A DNA stretch of 64,000 nucleotides from Oscillospiraceae bacterium (GTDB lineage Bacteria > Bacillota > Clostridia > Oscillospirales > Oscillospiraceae). The notes under the pieces were generated by a model that was given only the letters and a program-made list of their open reading frames with translations, had not been told where the DNA came from and ran no database searches. Every line of letters begins with the position of its first letter. The first letter of the stretch is position 1. The stretch lies in assembly GCA_015067615.1 (NCBI GenBank), contig SVMD01000004.1, positions 93,908 to 157,907 of the forward strand, written 5' to 3'. A program made the translations under genes and the position numbers. Positions 28,797 to 37,966 of the stretch are shown in pieces.

Positions 28797-30281
28797 TCAT
28801 TGGGCCTCTTCCCGGATGGGATAGCTGTGAAGGTCCGGCAGCTCATCCCGGGTGATCACATATTCGCTGTTATAGACCTTCGTAAGCATTTCAACATCGG
28901 TATACTGCTCGGAATAGGTCTTGCGGATGCCATCGTTCATCACGAATTCTCCGCTCCAGGTACAGAAGTATCCCCACATGGCCCGGTCACGGACGGACAG
29001 CTCCGGGTCGATCATGGTGCCGTTTTCGCTGAGCACCACCATTTTCTTACTCTGGCTGTAGCCAAGGTTGGTCATGAACCGGTCAATCTGGGAGGTGTAG
29101 ACCCGCTCACCCGCGTAAATATCCATGCCCACAATATCCACATATTCATCGCCGGGATACCAATCCCCGTCCTGACCGTTCCAGACCCAGATCAGGTTGT
29201 TGAGCCCGTATTCATTGGTCAGGGTATCGTAGAGCAGGATATAGAGCTTTTTGTAAGTCTCGGCACCTTCCGCACCCCACCAGAACCAGCCGCCGCTGGC
29301 TTCGTGGAGGGGACGCCAGAGAACCGGCACACCCGCTTCCTGCATGGCAAGCAGCTGCTTTGCAATATTGTCGATGTCTTTTTTCAGAAGTTCCAGGCCC
29401 TCGGCATCTTCGCCGTTCATAATGGCGGTCAGATCCATGGACACCTCTTCCGGCCGGAAGGCGCTGTACCAGGTGCCGGTTATGTACCTTTCGGGGGCCA
29501 GCCAGTGCCAGCAGAGGGTGACGATGCCGCCCTTTTCCCAGTAGGCGATGGCCTGCTCCGTGGTCTTGATCTCCACGCCGTGGTCAACGCCGGTCTGGGA
29601 ATAGTAGCCCACGTCCAGGCCCAGAATGGCAGGATATTTTCCGCCGTTATTTTCGGCGATCTTCAGGTTCTCCCAGCCGTTGGCGCCGGTATCACAGTAC
29701 TGGCCGGAAAGGATGTACTTGCCATAGCTGTCACAGAGGTAGCTGAACAGCCGCTTTGCGTTGTCGGTGGCATTTTCATTCACCAGCCGGGGAGAAACCT
29801 GAAATACGGACTCGTCGAAGGGCCGGCTGGTCAGCACCGTGACCTTATCCCAGTGGATATAGCCCCAGTACTTCGCCACGGTGATCTCATGGCTGCCCGG
29901 ATCCAGGAATACTCTGCGGATGGTGCTCCGCTGGAATTTTTCTCCGTCGGCGCTGATGGTTCCCACCCGCTGGCCGTCTACCAGAACGTAGTTTTCCTTG
30001 TAGCCGCCGATGGCCTTGATCAGAAATTCCAGATCGTAAAAGCCGGCTTCGGGGATATCCGCGGTGATGGTGCAAAGATCCGTGTCCTGCTCAAAGCCGG
30101 TAACATATCCGCTGTTTTCCACTTTGACCTGGCCATGAAGGCTTCCCGCTTCCGCCTCGTAAACGCCAACTGTCTCGGCAGCCCACTGAGTTTCCTCCTT
30201 CGGTCCAGTTTCCGTGGTCTGGCCCGTGCACCCGGCGAGCAGAAACGCAGCAATCAGAAGCAATGCAGTCAGCCTTTTCAT
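28797..30281 (-). CDS. GH26 mannanase-like lipoprotein with N-terminal CBM35-like domain
   Basis: Lipobox LLAGCTG; VYEAEAGSLHGQV…GFYDLEFLIKA; GVPVLWRPLHEASGGWFWWG; WVWNGQDGDWYPGDEYVDIVGMDIY. Confidence 0.9.
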   Translation of the reverse strand: MKRLTALLLIAAFLLAGCTGQTTETGPKEETQWAAETVGVYEAEAGSLHGQVKVENSGYVTGFEQDTDLCTITADIPEAGFYDLEFLIKAIGGYKENYVLVDGQRVGTISADGEKFQRSTIRRVFLDPGSHEITVAKYWGYIHWDKVTVLTSRPFDESVFQVSPRLVNENATDNAKRLFSYLCDSYGKYILSGQYCDTGANGWENLKIAENNGGKYPAILGLDVGYYSQTGVDHGVEIKTTEQAIAYWEKGGIVTLCWHWLAPERYITGTWYSAFRPEEVSMDLTAIMNGEDAEGLELLKKDIDNIAKQLLAMQEAGVPVLWRPLHEASGGWFWWGAEGAETYKKLYILLYDTLTNEYGLNNLIWVWNGQDGDWYPGDEYVDIVGMDIYAGERVYTSQIDRFMTNLGYSQSKKMVVLSENGTMIDPELSVRDRAMWGYFCTWSGEFVMNDGIRKTYSEQYTDVEMLTKVYNSEYVITRDELPDLHSYPIREEAQ

Positions 30282-30487
30282 ACAGACACGTCCTCTCTGT
30301 GGCAATCAGGGCGTTATTCTGCTGATTTTAAGCAGCAGACGGCGGGATATCCCGCCTGACCGGCCCAGTCCGGGAACTAAATAAACAATTTAAGTAATTT
30401 CACTTAATTAATCAGCACGTTATACAGGAATTACTGTGACAGCAATTTTAAATGATAGTTAATTTTACTGTATCTGATTGCCTTTTA

Positions 30488-30499
30488 CAAGCGCCTTTG
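30488..30499. promoter_or_regulatory. Candidate LacI-family operator CAAGCGCCTTTG
   Basis: Within TTTACAAGCGCCTTTGTAAA, upstream of the GH26-led operon; shares the core with 5353-5364. Confidence 0.4.
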
Positions 30500-30589
30500 T
30501 AAATTTTGTCTGATTACACGAAATGCATAGCTTATTTTTAGATAAGTCACCAATCGTTTCACTTAAATTAATTAACTTAATTAAGTAGG

Positions 30590-32797
30590 TTAATTATTTT
30601 TCGCCACCCGAACCAAAGAAATCAGTCCGGAACGGAAATCTCCCCACATATTTTCCATGGAGAGCCCCGCGTACATCAGGGTATCACCGCCGAAAATCCG
30701 GTCCGTCCCCTGGATCCGATAGCACGCATCCGGATCCAGGCCCTGAAGTCTCAGAACCCGGGAATGGTAATTCGCCCTGCCAAGCACCTGAACAAAGGTC
30801 ACAAGCGCTTGTTTTCTGTCTTTGGACACCACCTGCCAGCAGTCGAATTCATGGTTCTCCCGGTAGGAGGCAATGCGGTAATAGTCACCTTCCCGCACAA
30901 GGTCATTGTACCGGTGGTAAAGTTCCACCTGCCTGGGGATCATATCCCGGTCCTGTTGGGACAGTCTGGTGATATCCAGCTCATAGCCGAAGGTTCCGGC
31001 CAGGGCCACATGTCCTCTGGTTTCAAAGGGGGTGATCCGGCCAACCGTGTGATTGGGACAGTCGGAGACATGGGCGCCGATGGTGGACAGGGGATAGATC
31101 AGCGCGGTACCCTCCTGAATGGCCAGCCGCTCGATGGCATCCGTATCGTCGGAACACCAGATCTGGGGGCTGTAATAGAGCATGCCGGGGTCAAACCGGG
31201 CACCGCCGCCGGAGCAGTTCTCCAGCAGGATCTCCGGGAACTCCCTGTGAAGCCGTTCCTGCAGCTCATACACCGCCAGAACATACCTGTGGTACAGTTC
31301 CCCCTGCCGGTCAGATTCCAGCGCGAAGCTGCCCAGGTCCGCCAGCTGGCGGTTCATATCCCATTTCACATATTCGATGTGGGCGCTTTTCAAAATGGCA
31401 CAGATGCGCTCCCACACATATTCCAGGATCTCCGGCCGGGTCAGGTCCAGCACATACTGGTTCCGGCACAGGCCGGCCCGGCGGCCGGGAACCTGAATGG
31501 CCCAGTCCGGGTGGGCCCTGTAGAGGTCTGAGTCAGGCGAAACCATTTCCGGCTCCATCCAGATACCGAATTTCATACCCAGCCTGTTAATCTCATCGGC
31601 CAGATATTTCAGCCCACCGGGGAGCTTCTGCTCATTGACAAACCAGTCACCCAGGGCTCGGTTGTCGTCAAACCGGTTGCCGAACCAGCCGTCATCCATC
31701 ACCAGCATCTCAATGCCCAGCTCCGCGGCACCCCGGGCAATGGCCAGCAGCTTTTCCGTGTTGAAATCAAAATAGGTGCCTTCCCAGTTATTGATGAGAA
31801 TGGGGCGCTTCCTGTCTTTCCAGGCGCTGCGGATCAGGTGGTTCCGGTACAGGTCGTGGTAGGTTCTGGTCATGTGGCCCAGACCTTCGCCGGAATAGAC
31901 CATGACCACCTCGGGGGCCTGAAACGCTTCGCCGCTTCTCAGTTTCCAGCAGAAATTGTAAGGGTTGATGCCCATGACGGTGCGGGTAACCCCAAACTGG
32001 TCCACGCCGGTCTGGGCTTCAAAATTACCGGAGTAGACAAAATGGAAGCCGTAGACCTCACCGCCGGTCTGGGTCACATTGGGACTGGTCAGGGCGATAA
32101 AGGGATGGTCCTGGTGGCTTGTCTCACCCCGCTCGGAGAAGACGCCCTGGCGCCCGATGCCCAGCTTCCGGTACTGCATCCGCCGCTCCCGGGCCCAGGC
32201 GCCGTGGAGCGACAGCATGGAGTAGTCCTGATTGTCCATATCCAGACAGGCGGAAAGCACCTTGGTCAGGAAGATCACATTTTCCTTTGTTCCCAGGTTC
32301 GTGACCTTAACGCTGCGGGTGATTACATCCAGATGGGTAAAGGCCGTGTACAGCAGCTCCACCTCCAGGCCCAGCAGCTCATCGGAGAGGATAATGCTCA
32401 GGCTTTCGCAGTCCGCTTCCGTGCCGAAGGTGGCGGGAAGCCCGGGCAGGCTCTGCTTTCCCCTGCGGATGCTGTGGCTCCGGTAGCTCAGCTCCACCGC
32501 GTTATGACCCCCCTCGGTTCTGATCTCCAGGCAGTGCTCCCGGAAATCGCCGATGCCGCCGGTGGGATACTCAAAGGGGGCCGCGTCCAGAAAACTCAGC
32601 TTGTCCCGGTCGTTGCGCTCCGGGGTATAGGGAGGCTCCCAGGTCCGGGCCAGGTGGGATACATCCGGCTGATTCAGCTTTTTTCCGTAGTAATAGTGAA
32701 GCAGATATCCAGCCTGATCCTGAATGCCCATGATATAGCTGGTATTGGGGGTATCCAGCTTAAAGGTTTTCTGATTTTCAAAATACGTAACAGCCAT
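30590..32797 (-). CDS. GH36 alpha-galactosidase
   Basis: WEGTYFDFNTEKLLAIARGAAELGIEMLVMDDGWFGNRFDDNRALGDW, EYVKWDMNRQLAD (nucleophile), ENCSGGGARFDPGMLYYSPQIWCSDDTDAIER (acid/base); start at ATG 32797. Confidence 0.93.
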   Translation of the reverse strand: MAVTYFENQKTFKLDTPNTSYIMGIQDQAGYLLHYYYGKKLNQPDVSHLARTWEPPYTPERNDRDKLSFLDAAPFEYPTGGIGDFREHCLEIRTEGGHNAVELSYRSHSIRRGKQSLPGLPATFGTEADCESLSIILSDELLGLEVELLYTAFTHLDVITRSVKVTNLGTKENVIFLTKVLSACLDMDNQDYSMLSLHGAWARERRMQYRKLGIGRQGVFSERGETSHQDHPFIALTSPNVTQTGGEVYGFHFVYSGNFEAQTGVDQFGVTRTVMGINPYNFCWKLRSGEAFQAPEVVMVYSGEGLGHMTRTYHDLYRNHLIRSAWKDRKRPILINNWEGTYFDFNTEKLLAIARGAAELGIEMLVMDDGWFGNRFDDNRALGDWFVNEQKLPGGLKYLADEINRLGMKFGIWMEPEMVSPDSDLYRAHPDWAIQVPGRRAGLCRNQYVLDLTRPEILEYVWERICAILKSAHIEYVKWDMNRQLADLGSFALESDRQGELYHRYVLAVYELQERLHREFPEILLENCSGGGARFDPGMLYYSPQIWCSDDTDAIERLAIQEGTALIYPLSTIGAHVSDCPNHTVGRITPFETRGHVALAGTFGYELDITRLSQQDRDMIPRQVELYHRYNDLVREGDYYRIASYRENHEFDCWQVVSKDRKQALVTFVQVLGRANYHSRVLRLQGLDPDACYRIQGTDRIFGGDTLMYAGLSMENMWGDFRSGLISLVRVAKNN

Positions 32798-32855
32798 AGC
32801 GCTTCTCCTTACACAAAGTGAGCCCCGGAGGCAGTATTGCATCCGGGGCTGTCCA

Positions 32856-34034
32856 TTATTCTTCCGTCAGTCCGTCCATCAGCCCCTGATAGGCAGACAG
32901 CGATTCTTCGTATACTTCCAGCTTTCTTCTGTTGATCAGGCCAAAGTTTTCACCGGAGCCGTTGATCTCGCCGTTATCCCACCAAACGCAGGGCATGCCG
33001 TATTCCGCCGCGGCAGAAATATAGGCCTTGGCCCAGGCATAGCGGGCATCGGGATTATCCTTGTTGATACAGCCCATTTCATCGATGACCACCGGAATCC
33101 CCTTCTGAACGAACCGGTAATCCACACTCTTGAGAAACTTTTTGATCTCGGTCAGCTGGGTCAGTGTGAACTGGTCGTCAGGAGACCTGGTATTCAGGCA
33201 CAGATTGTAGGGGGTATAGGCGTGGATGGAAACGACCAGCTTGCCCTGGGCGCTGTCCTCCGGAAGCCGGAAGGCGCTGACGGTGGCTGCCTGCGGATTG
33301 GCGGCATAGGGGGAAACGATCACAAACCGGTCAGCATTCCTGCCGCCGGTGGCCCGGATGGCATCCAGGGCAGCCTGGTTCAGTTCATTCACAACCTCCA
33401 CAGCGGCCATGCAGTCGTCATTTCGGGTGTCGATGTTCCACTCATAGGCGCTTCCCACCACCCGTGGCTCATTCATGGTCTGGAAGATCAGCCGGTAGTC
33501 CGCATCCCGGAACCGCTGGCCCACCTGGGTCCAGATGGCCTGCAGATATTCCATGCCCCGCTCCCGGTTGCCGGGGGTGGGCATATAGATCTCGTTGTCA
33601 TGGTGGGAATTGATGATCACATACAGGCCCGCATCCAGGGCGTCCTGCACAACCGTCTCCACCCGATTCAGAAAATCCGCATCGATGGTATATTCCGGCG
33701 CTTCAGACACATGTTTTCCCCAGGAAATGGGGATCCGGATGGTTCCGAAGCCCAGCTCCTTCACCTTCTCCAGCAGTTCCTTCGTAGTCAGGGGATTGCC
33801 CCAGGAGGTCTCCCCATCAGGGGCGTCAAAGGTATTGCCCAGATTCCAGCCGATTCTCAGTTCCTTCATAAGCTCTTCTCCTGTCATAGTGTTCGGCACC
33901 GGGCTTGGCGAAGTGGACTCGCCCTCCGGTCCGGATCGTTCTCCCTGAGCGCAGCCTGCCATGGTCAGCAGCAGCACCAGAGCGGCAAGCAGGCTGCCGC
34001 CGCGTTTCAACAGACAATACGCTTTTTTGTCCAT
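32856..34034 (-). CDS. GH5-family endoglucanase/mannanase-like lipoprotein
   Basis: Lipobox LTMAGCAQG; LRIGWNLGNTFDAP, FGTIRIPISWGKH, FQTMNEPRVVG, IPVVIDEMGCINKDN. Confidence 0.88.
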   Translation of the reverse strand: MDKKAYCLLKRGGSLLAALVLLLTMAGCAQGERSGPEGESTSPSPVPNTMTGEELMKELRIGWNLGNTFDAPDGETSWGNPLTTKELLEKVKELGFGTIRIPISWGKHVSEAPEYTIDADFLNRVETVVQDALDAGLYVIINSHHDNEIYMPTPGNRERGMEYLQAIWTQVGQRFRDADYRLIFQTMNEPRVVGSAYEWNIDTRNDDCMAAVEVVNELNQAALDAIRATGGRNADRFVIVSPYAANPQAATVSAFRLPEDSAQGKLVVSIHAYTPYNLCLNTRSPDDQFTLTQLTEIKKFLKSVDYRFVQKGIPVVIDEMGCINKDNPDARYAWAKAYISAAAEYGMPCVWWDNGEINGSGENFGLINRRKLEVYEESLSAYQGLMDGLTEE

Positions 34035-34302
34035 TGGTGTCCCCTCCCAGCATGGATTTGTTTTCAATATATACTCCCAACCGCGGCTTTTCAAGTTTGC
34101 AACAGTGCGCGGAATGATTTTTGGCGATATAACCGACAGGCGACTTGCGAATTTATTGAACTTGCTTAATCGTTTTCAGCACTCATTTTTCAGGAGAATC
34201 CCCATGGATCCGGCGCAGCTTACTGCATTTGTTTTTGTGAAAGGCGCTGTTTTTATGCCGGGACCGTTGAAGCGGGCTTACGAGAACCCCTCTGATACAA
34301 AA

Positions 34303-34333
34303 AATCCCCGGTATTGAACCGGGGATTTATCAT
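34303..34333. terminator. Bidirectional terminator
   Basis: AAATCCCCGGT-attga-ACCGGGGATTT. Confidence 0.75.
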
Positions 34334-34373
34334 ACACTGCGATAGCGGGCAGATGCGCAGGGCTCCTCTGCCA

Positions 34374-34814
34374 TTATACCTGGGACGCCTTTTTGCCCAG
34401 CATTTTGTAAAGAATACGGTACAGCAGGGCTGCCTCCTCCGGCTCCAGATTGGAGCACCTGGCAATTTCCGCCGGAACGGTCACAGCCTTTTCTTTCAGC
34501 GCTTCGCCGGCTTCCGTGATGGTAACCACCAGATTCCGCTCATCGGCGGCGCTGCGCTGGCGGGTGATCAGCCCTTTGCTTTCCAGTTTCTTAAGAACCG
34601 GGGTCAGTGTGCCGGAGTCCAGGAACAGAATCTCACCCATGGCCTTCACATTCATGGTCCTATGCTCCCACAGAACCATCATGGCGATATACTGGGTGTA
34701 GGTCAGATCGATCTCATCCAGAAAGGGCTTATACTGCTTGATGATCTCCCGGGAACAGGCATACAGCGGGAAACAGAGCTGATTTTCGATTTTCAGGGCA
34801 TCATACTGACTCAT
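34374..34814 (-). CDS. ohrR: MarR-family regulator, OhrR-like
   Basis: LKIENQLCFPLYACSREIIKQYKPFLDEIDLTYTQYIAMMVLWEH…LFLDSGTLTPVLKKLESKGLITRQRSAADERN, with the peroxide-sensing Cys in LCFPLYACSRE as in OhrR. Confidence 0.85.
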   Translation of the reverse strand: MSQYDALKIENQLCFPLYACSREIIKQYKPFLDEIDLTYTQYIAMMVLWEHRTMNVKAMGEILFLDSGTLTPVLKKLESKGLITRQRSAADERNLVVTITEAGEALKEKAVTVPAEIARCSNLEPEEAALLYRILYKMLGKKASQV

Positions 34815-34834
34815 GGTGCGCCCTCCTTGCGGCG

Positions 34835-34862
34835 GATTATGCTATTTAATTTAGCACAATCC
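34835..34862. promoter_or_regulatory. Candidate OhrR operator upstream of ohrR
   Basis: Minus strand ATTGTGCTAAATTAAATAGCAT; shares ATTGTGCT(A/C)AATT with 35438-35464. Confidence 0.5.
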
Positions 34863-34881
34863 GTCCTGATTTGCAACCGGA

Positions 34882-35424
34882 TTACAGTGCGGCTCTGACC
34901 TTTTCCAGAACCGTCTTCATGGGAACGGTGGGCTCAAACCGGGCGATAATCTCACCGTCCCGGCTGATGAGGAACTTGGTGAAGTTCCATTTCACATTGC
35001 CGTTCTTCTTGAAATCCTTGTCCATCTTCTTGGCGATGCCGTTCATAGCCAGAGCCATGGGGCTCATGCCGAAGCCTTCAAATTTGCTGTTCTCAGCCAG
35101 CCACTTGTACAGAGGAATGGCATTCTCGCCCAGCACATCGATCCTGGAGAACTGGGGGAAGGTGATGCCGAAGCGTCCGGTGCAGAAGGAATGGATTTCT
35201 TCATCATCACCGGGTGCCTGGTCACCGAACTGGTTGCAGGGGAAGTCCAGGATCTCCAGCCCCCGGTCATGGCAATTATCGTACAGCTCCTGCAGCTGCG
35301 TGTACTGGGGGGTGAAGCCGCAGCCGGTGGCTGTGTTGACGATCAGCAGCACCTGGCCCCTGTAGTCGGACAGGGAAACCTCGCTGCCGTCCTGTGCCGT
35401 TACCTTAAAATCATAAATGCACAT
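34882..35424 (-). CDS. Glutathione peroxidase family (Cys-type)
   Basis: YDFKVTAQDGSEVSLSDYRGQVLLIVNTATGCGFTPQYTQLQELY, LDFPCNQFGDQAPG, WNFTKFLISRDGEIIARFEPTVPM. Confidence 0.92.
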   Translation of the reverse strand: MCIYDFKVTAQDGSEVSLSDYRGQVLLIVNTATGCGFTPQYTQLQELYDNCHDRGLEILDFPCNQFGDQAPGDDEEIHSFCTGRFGITFPQFSRIDVLGENAIPLYKWLAENSKFEGFGMSPMALAMNGIAKKMDKDFKKNGNVKWNFTKFLISRDGEIIARFEPTVPMKTVLEKVRAAL

Positions 35425-35437
35425 AATCGTTCCTCCT

Positions 35438-35464
35438 AAATTAAATTGAGCACAATTTAATTAT
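35438..35464. promoter_or_regulatory. Candidate OhrR operator upstream of the GPx gene
   Basis: AAATTAAATTGAGCACAATTTAATT near-palindrome directly upstream of the GPx RBS/start. Confidence 0.5.
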
Positions 35465-35507
35465 ACACAAACGAGCATTTTTGTCAATAGCGGTTTCCTT
35501 TACAAAT

Positions 35508-35543
35508 AAAGGCACCTGCCGTGTTTCCGGCAGGTGCCTTTTA
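35508..35543. terminator. Terminator
   Basis: AAAGGCACCTGCCG-tgttt-CCGGCAGGTGCCTTTT. Confidence 0.75.
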
Positions 35544-35557
35544 TATTATGGACTATC

Positions 35558-37822
35558 TTACTCGATCAGGTCAAACTTGTTCAGCTGCTTGTTCAGCATC
35601 TTCTTGGCGGACTCCGGCACATCGCCGCCGCCCATGCCCATCAGCATCTCGAAGTTGAAGTTCTGAACCATGTTCCACATGGGATGGTCGGGGCCCATCT
35701 TGCCGCCCATCATCTTGCTCACAAGGGCCCAGGCCTCGGGATTCTTGTGGATCTCGGCCATGGTGGACTTGATGCTCAGCTTGCCCTCGGGGAATTCCAT
35801 GAGGCCGTCGTCCAGGTCCACAGAGCCCATGGCGGTGAACCAGTTGGCAGCGCCCTCGTTGCCGTCGTCTTCCACGGGCAGGGTGTAGATCTCAGGCTCT
35901 GCTTCCACCTTCTCGATGGTCATGGTGTCCTTCACATTGCCGGCAACAGCCAGGAAGATGTTCTGGCCCTGGTTCAGCGCAACGTCGAAACGGCAGATGT
36001 GGTCAACGGCTTCCTGCTCGCCCACCAAGGTACCGTTGCAGTACAGGGTGACGGAGGGCTGGTTGGTGTAGACCTTGATCTCTCTGGTCTCGCCGGCACG
36101 CTGGGCATAGCGCTTGCCGCAGAGGTAGACCATGGGCTCGGTATTCCAGTAGGACTTGCAGATGTAGTAGGCATCCTTCTTGGTCTTCCGGTCCATGCCG
36201 ATGAGGCCCTTGTTGTTCCGGCCTGCCACGCCACCCTCGTCACGGGCTGCACAGCCGAAGTCGAACATGTTCCACAGATGGGAAGCCCAGACCCAGGGAC
36301 GCTCATCCAGGACCTTGCACATATGCTCGTGGTAGACAGCCTGGTAGTCCTCGCTGTAGTCCTTGACCTTGGGGTTGGGGCCGTGGTAGGTCATGACGCC
36401 CTCGCAGCCGTACTCGGAAATACCGATGGGGATGTTGGGATGGACGTTATGGAAGTTATCCAGCCAGGGGCCGTTCTGCTCCAGCTTGCCGCCGTACCAG
36501 CCGAAATAGTGATTGTAGCTCTCCAGGTCGGTGATATAGTGCATGGGGCCGTCGATGGGGGTGAAGGAAACGTGGGCAATGGTGCTCAGGCGGGTGGGAT
36601 CCATTTCCTTGACCAGTGCGTTCAGATCCTTGTGGTTTTCCACCAGCTGCTCGGAGATGCCGCCGATGAGGATCTCATTGGACAGGCCCCAGAACATGAT
36701 GGAGGGGTGGTTGTAGTTCTGGACGATCAGCTCCTTCATCTGCTGACGGCAGTTTTCGTGGGCAGCGGGATTCTTGCTCATGACGGAAATGAAGGGGATC
36801 TCTGCCCAGATGGCGAAGCCCAGCTCGTCGCAGGCATCGTAGAAATGCTGGTTGTGCTGGTAATGGGCCAGACGGATGGTGTTGGCGCCCAGCTCCTTGA
36901 TCAGGCAGGCATCGTCGTAATGCTCCTCGGCATCCAGTGCGTTGCCAATGTACATCCGGTCCTGATGACGGGCCACACCGCGCAGGGGCGTCAGGACGCC
37001 GTTGAGGTAGAAGCCCTTCTGGGGATCCACGGAGAAGCTGCGGACACCGACGCGGGTATCGATCTCGTCATAGACTTCGTTTCTTCTCAGCAGCTCCGCC
37101 ACCACGGTGTACAGGTAGGGATTCTCGAAGTCCCACAGCTGGGCATCGGGCAGGAAGATGGTGGTCTTGGGGGCGGAAGCGGGACGGGAAGCGTAGGCGA
37201 CCTCCTTGCCCTCCTCGTCCAGAATGGTGTACTGGACGGTGAAGTTCTCGTCGGCGTTCTTCACGAAAGCTTCCACTTCAAAGGTGGCGCCACCGCAATC
37301 GCAGGGCTTGGGGGTGACCATGATACCGGGGCCGCCGTAGTATTCCAGATCAAAGTGGGCATCAGGAACGGAAATGATGTTCACACCACGGTACAGACCG
37401 CCGTAGAAGGTAAAGTCTGCGTTCTGAGGATACACAAAGTCGTTGGCGATGTTGGAGCAGGCCACCACCAGCAGGTTTTCGCCCTCAGCCCTGCACAGGT
37501 CGGTGATGTCAGCCCGGAAGCAGGAATAGCCGCCCTCGTGATAGATGACCTCGGTACCATTGACATAAACGGTAGCTTCGGAGCTGGCTGCCAGGATCTC
37601 CACAAAGACCCGGCCGCCCTTCAGGGGCTGCACGGGAGTCTCGAAGGTCTTGGCATACCAGCACTTGCCCCGGTAGTAGCTGCCGTTGCCGTCGTTGCCG
37701 TCCACGGCGTTCCAGGTGTGGGGCAGGTTTACGTCCTGCCAGTTTGCGGGATAGGCACCGGGCAGGCCGGCATCCTCCCGGATGAATTTCCAGTTTTCGT
37801 TGATGTTGATGATATTTCTCAT
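35558..37822 (-). CDS. GH2 beta-galactosidase/beta-glucuronidase-like
   Basis: NLPHTWNAVDGNDG, MFWGLSNEILIGG acid/base, GISEYGCEG nucleophile, RNNKGLIGMDRKTKKDAYYICKSYW; unusual Met-rich C-terminus. Confidence 0.87.
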   Translation of the reverse strand: MRNIININENWKFIREDAGLPGAYPANWQDVNLPHTWNAVDGNDGNGSYYRGKCWYAKTFETPVQPLKGGRVFVEILAASSEATVYVNGTEVIYHEGGYSCFRADITDLCRAEGENLLVVACSNIANDFVYPQNADFTFYGGLYRGVNIISVPDAHFDLEYYGGPGIMVTPKPCDCGGATFEVEAFVKNADENFTVQYTILDEEGKEVAYASRPASAPKTTIFLPDAQLWDFENPYLYTVVAELLRRNEVYDEIDTRVGVRSFSVDPQKGFYLNGVLTPLRGVARHQDRMYIGNALDAEEHYDDACLIKELGANTIRLAHYQHNQHFYDACDELGFAIWAEIPFISVMSKNPAAHENCRQQMKELIVQNYNHPSIMFWGLSNEILIGGISEQLVENHKDLNALVKEMDPTRLSTIAHVSFTPIDGPMHYITDLESYNHYFGWYGGKLEQNGPWLDNFHNVHPNIPIGISEYGCEGVMTYHGPNPKVKDYSEDYQAVYHEHMCKVLDERPWVWASHLWNMFDFGCAARDEGGVAGRNNKGLIGMDRKTKKDAYYICKSYWNTEPMVYLCGKRYAQRAGETREIKVYTNQPSVTLYCNGTLVGEQEAVDHICRFDVALNQGQNIFLAVAGNVKDTMTIEKVEAEPEIYTLPVEDDGNEGAANWFTAMGSVDLDDGLMEFPEGKLSIKSTMAEIHKNPEAWALVSKMMGGKMGPDHPMWNMVQNFNFEMLMGMGGGDVPESAKKMLNKQLNKFDLIE

Positions 37823-37966
37823 AGGGGTCCCCTTTCTGATTCTGTATCCATTACAGTATATCATAGCAGCAGGGCAACAGGTATGTACAAAAGCACCACT
37901 TTTGTACATAATGCTCCCAAAAATAAAATCCCCAATCCCGGCAATTTGACAGGATCGGGGAATACT

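Noticed and set aside
30801-30812. Perfect palindrome ACAAGCGCTTGT as a third LacI operator
   Set aside because: Lies inside the GH36 coding region near its 3' end, not in a promoter; a 12-bp palindrome can occur by chance, so not counted as a regulatory site.
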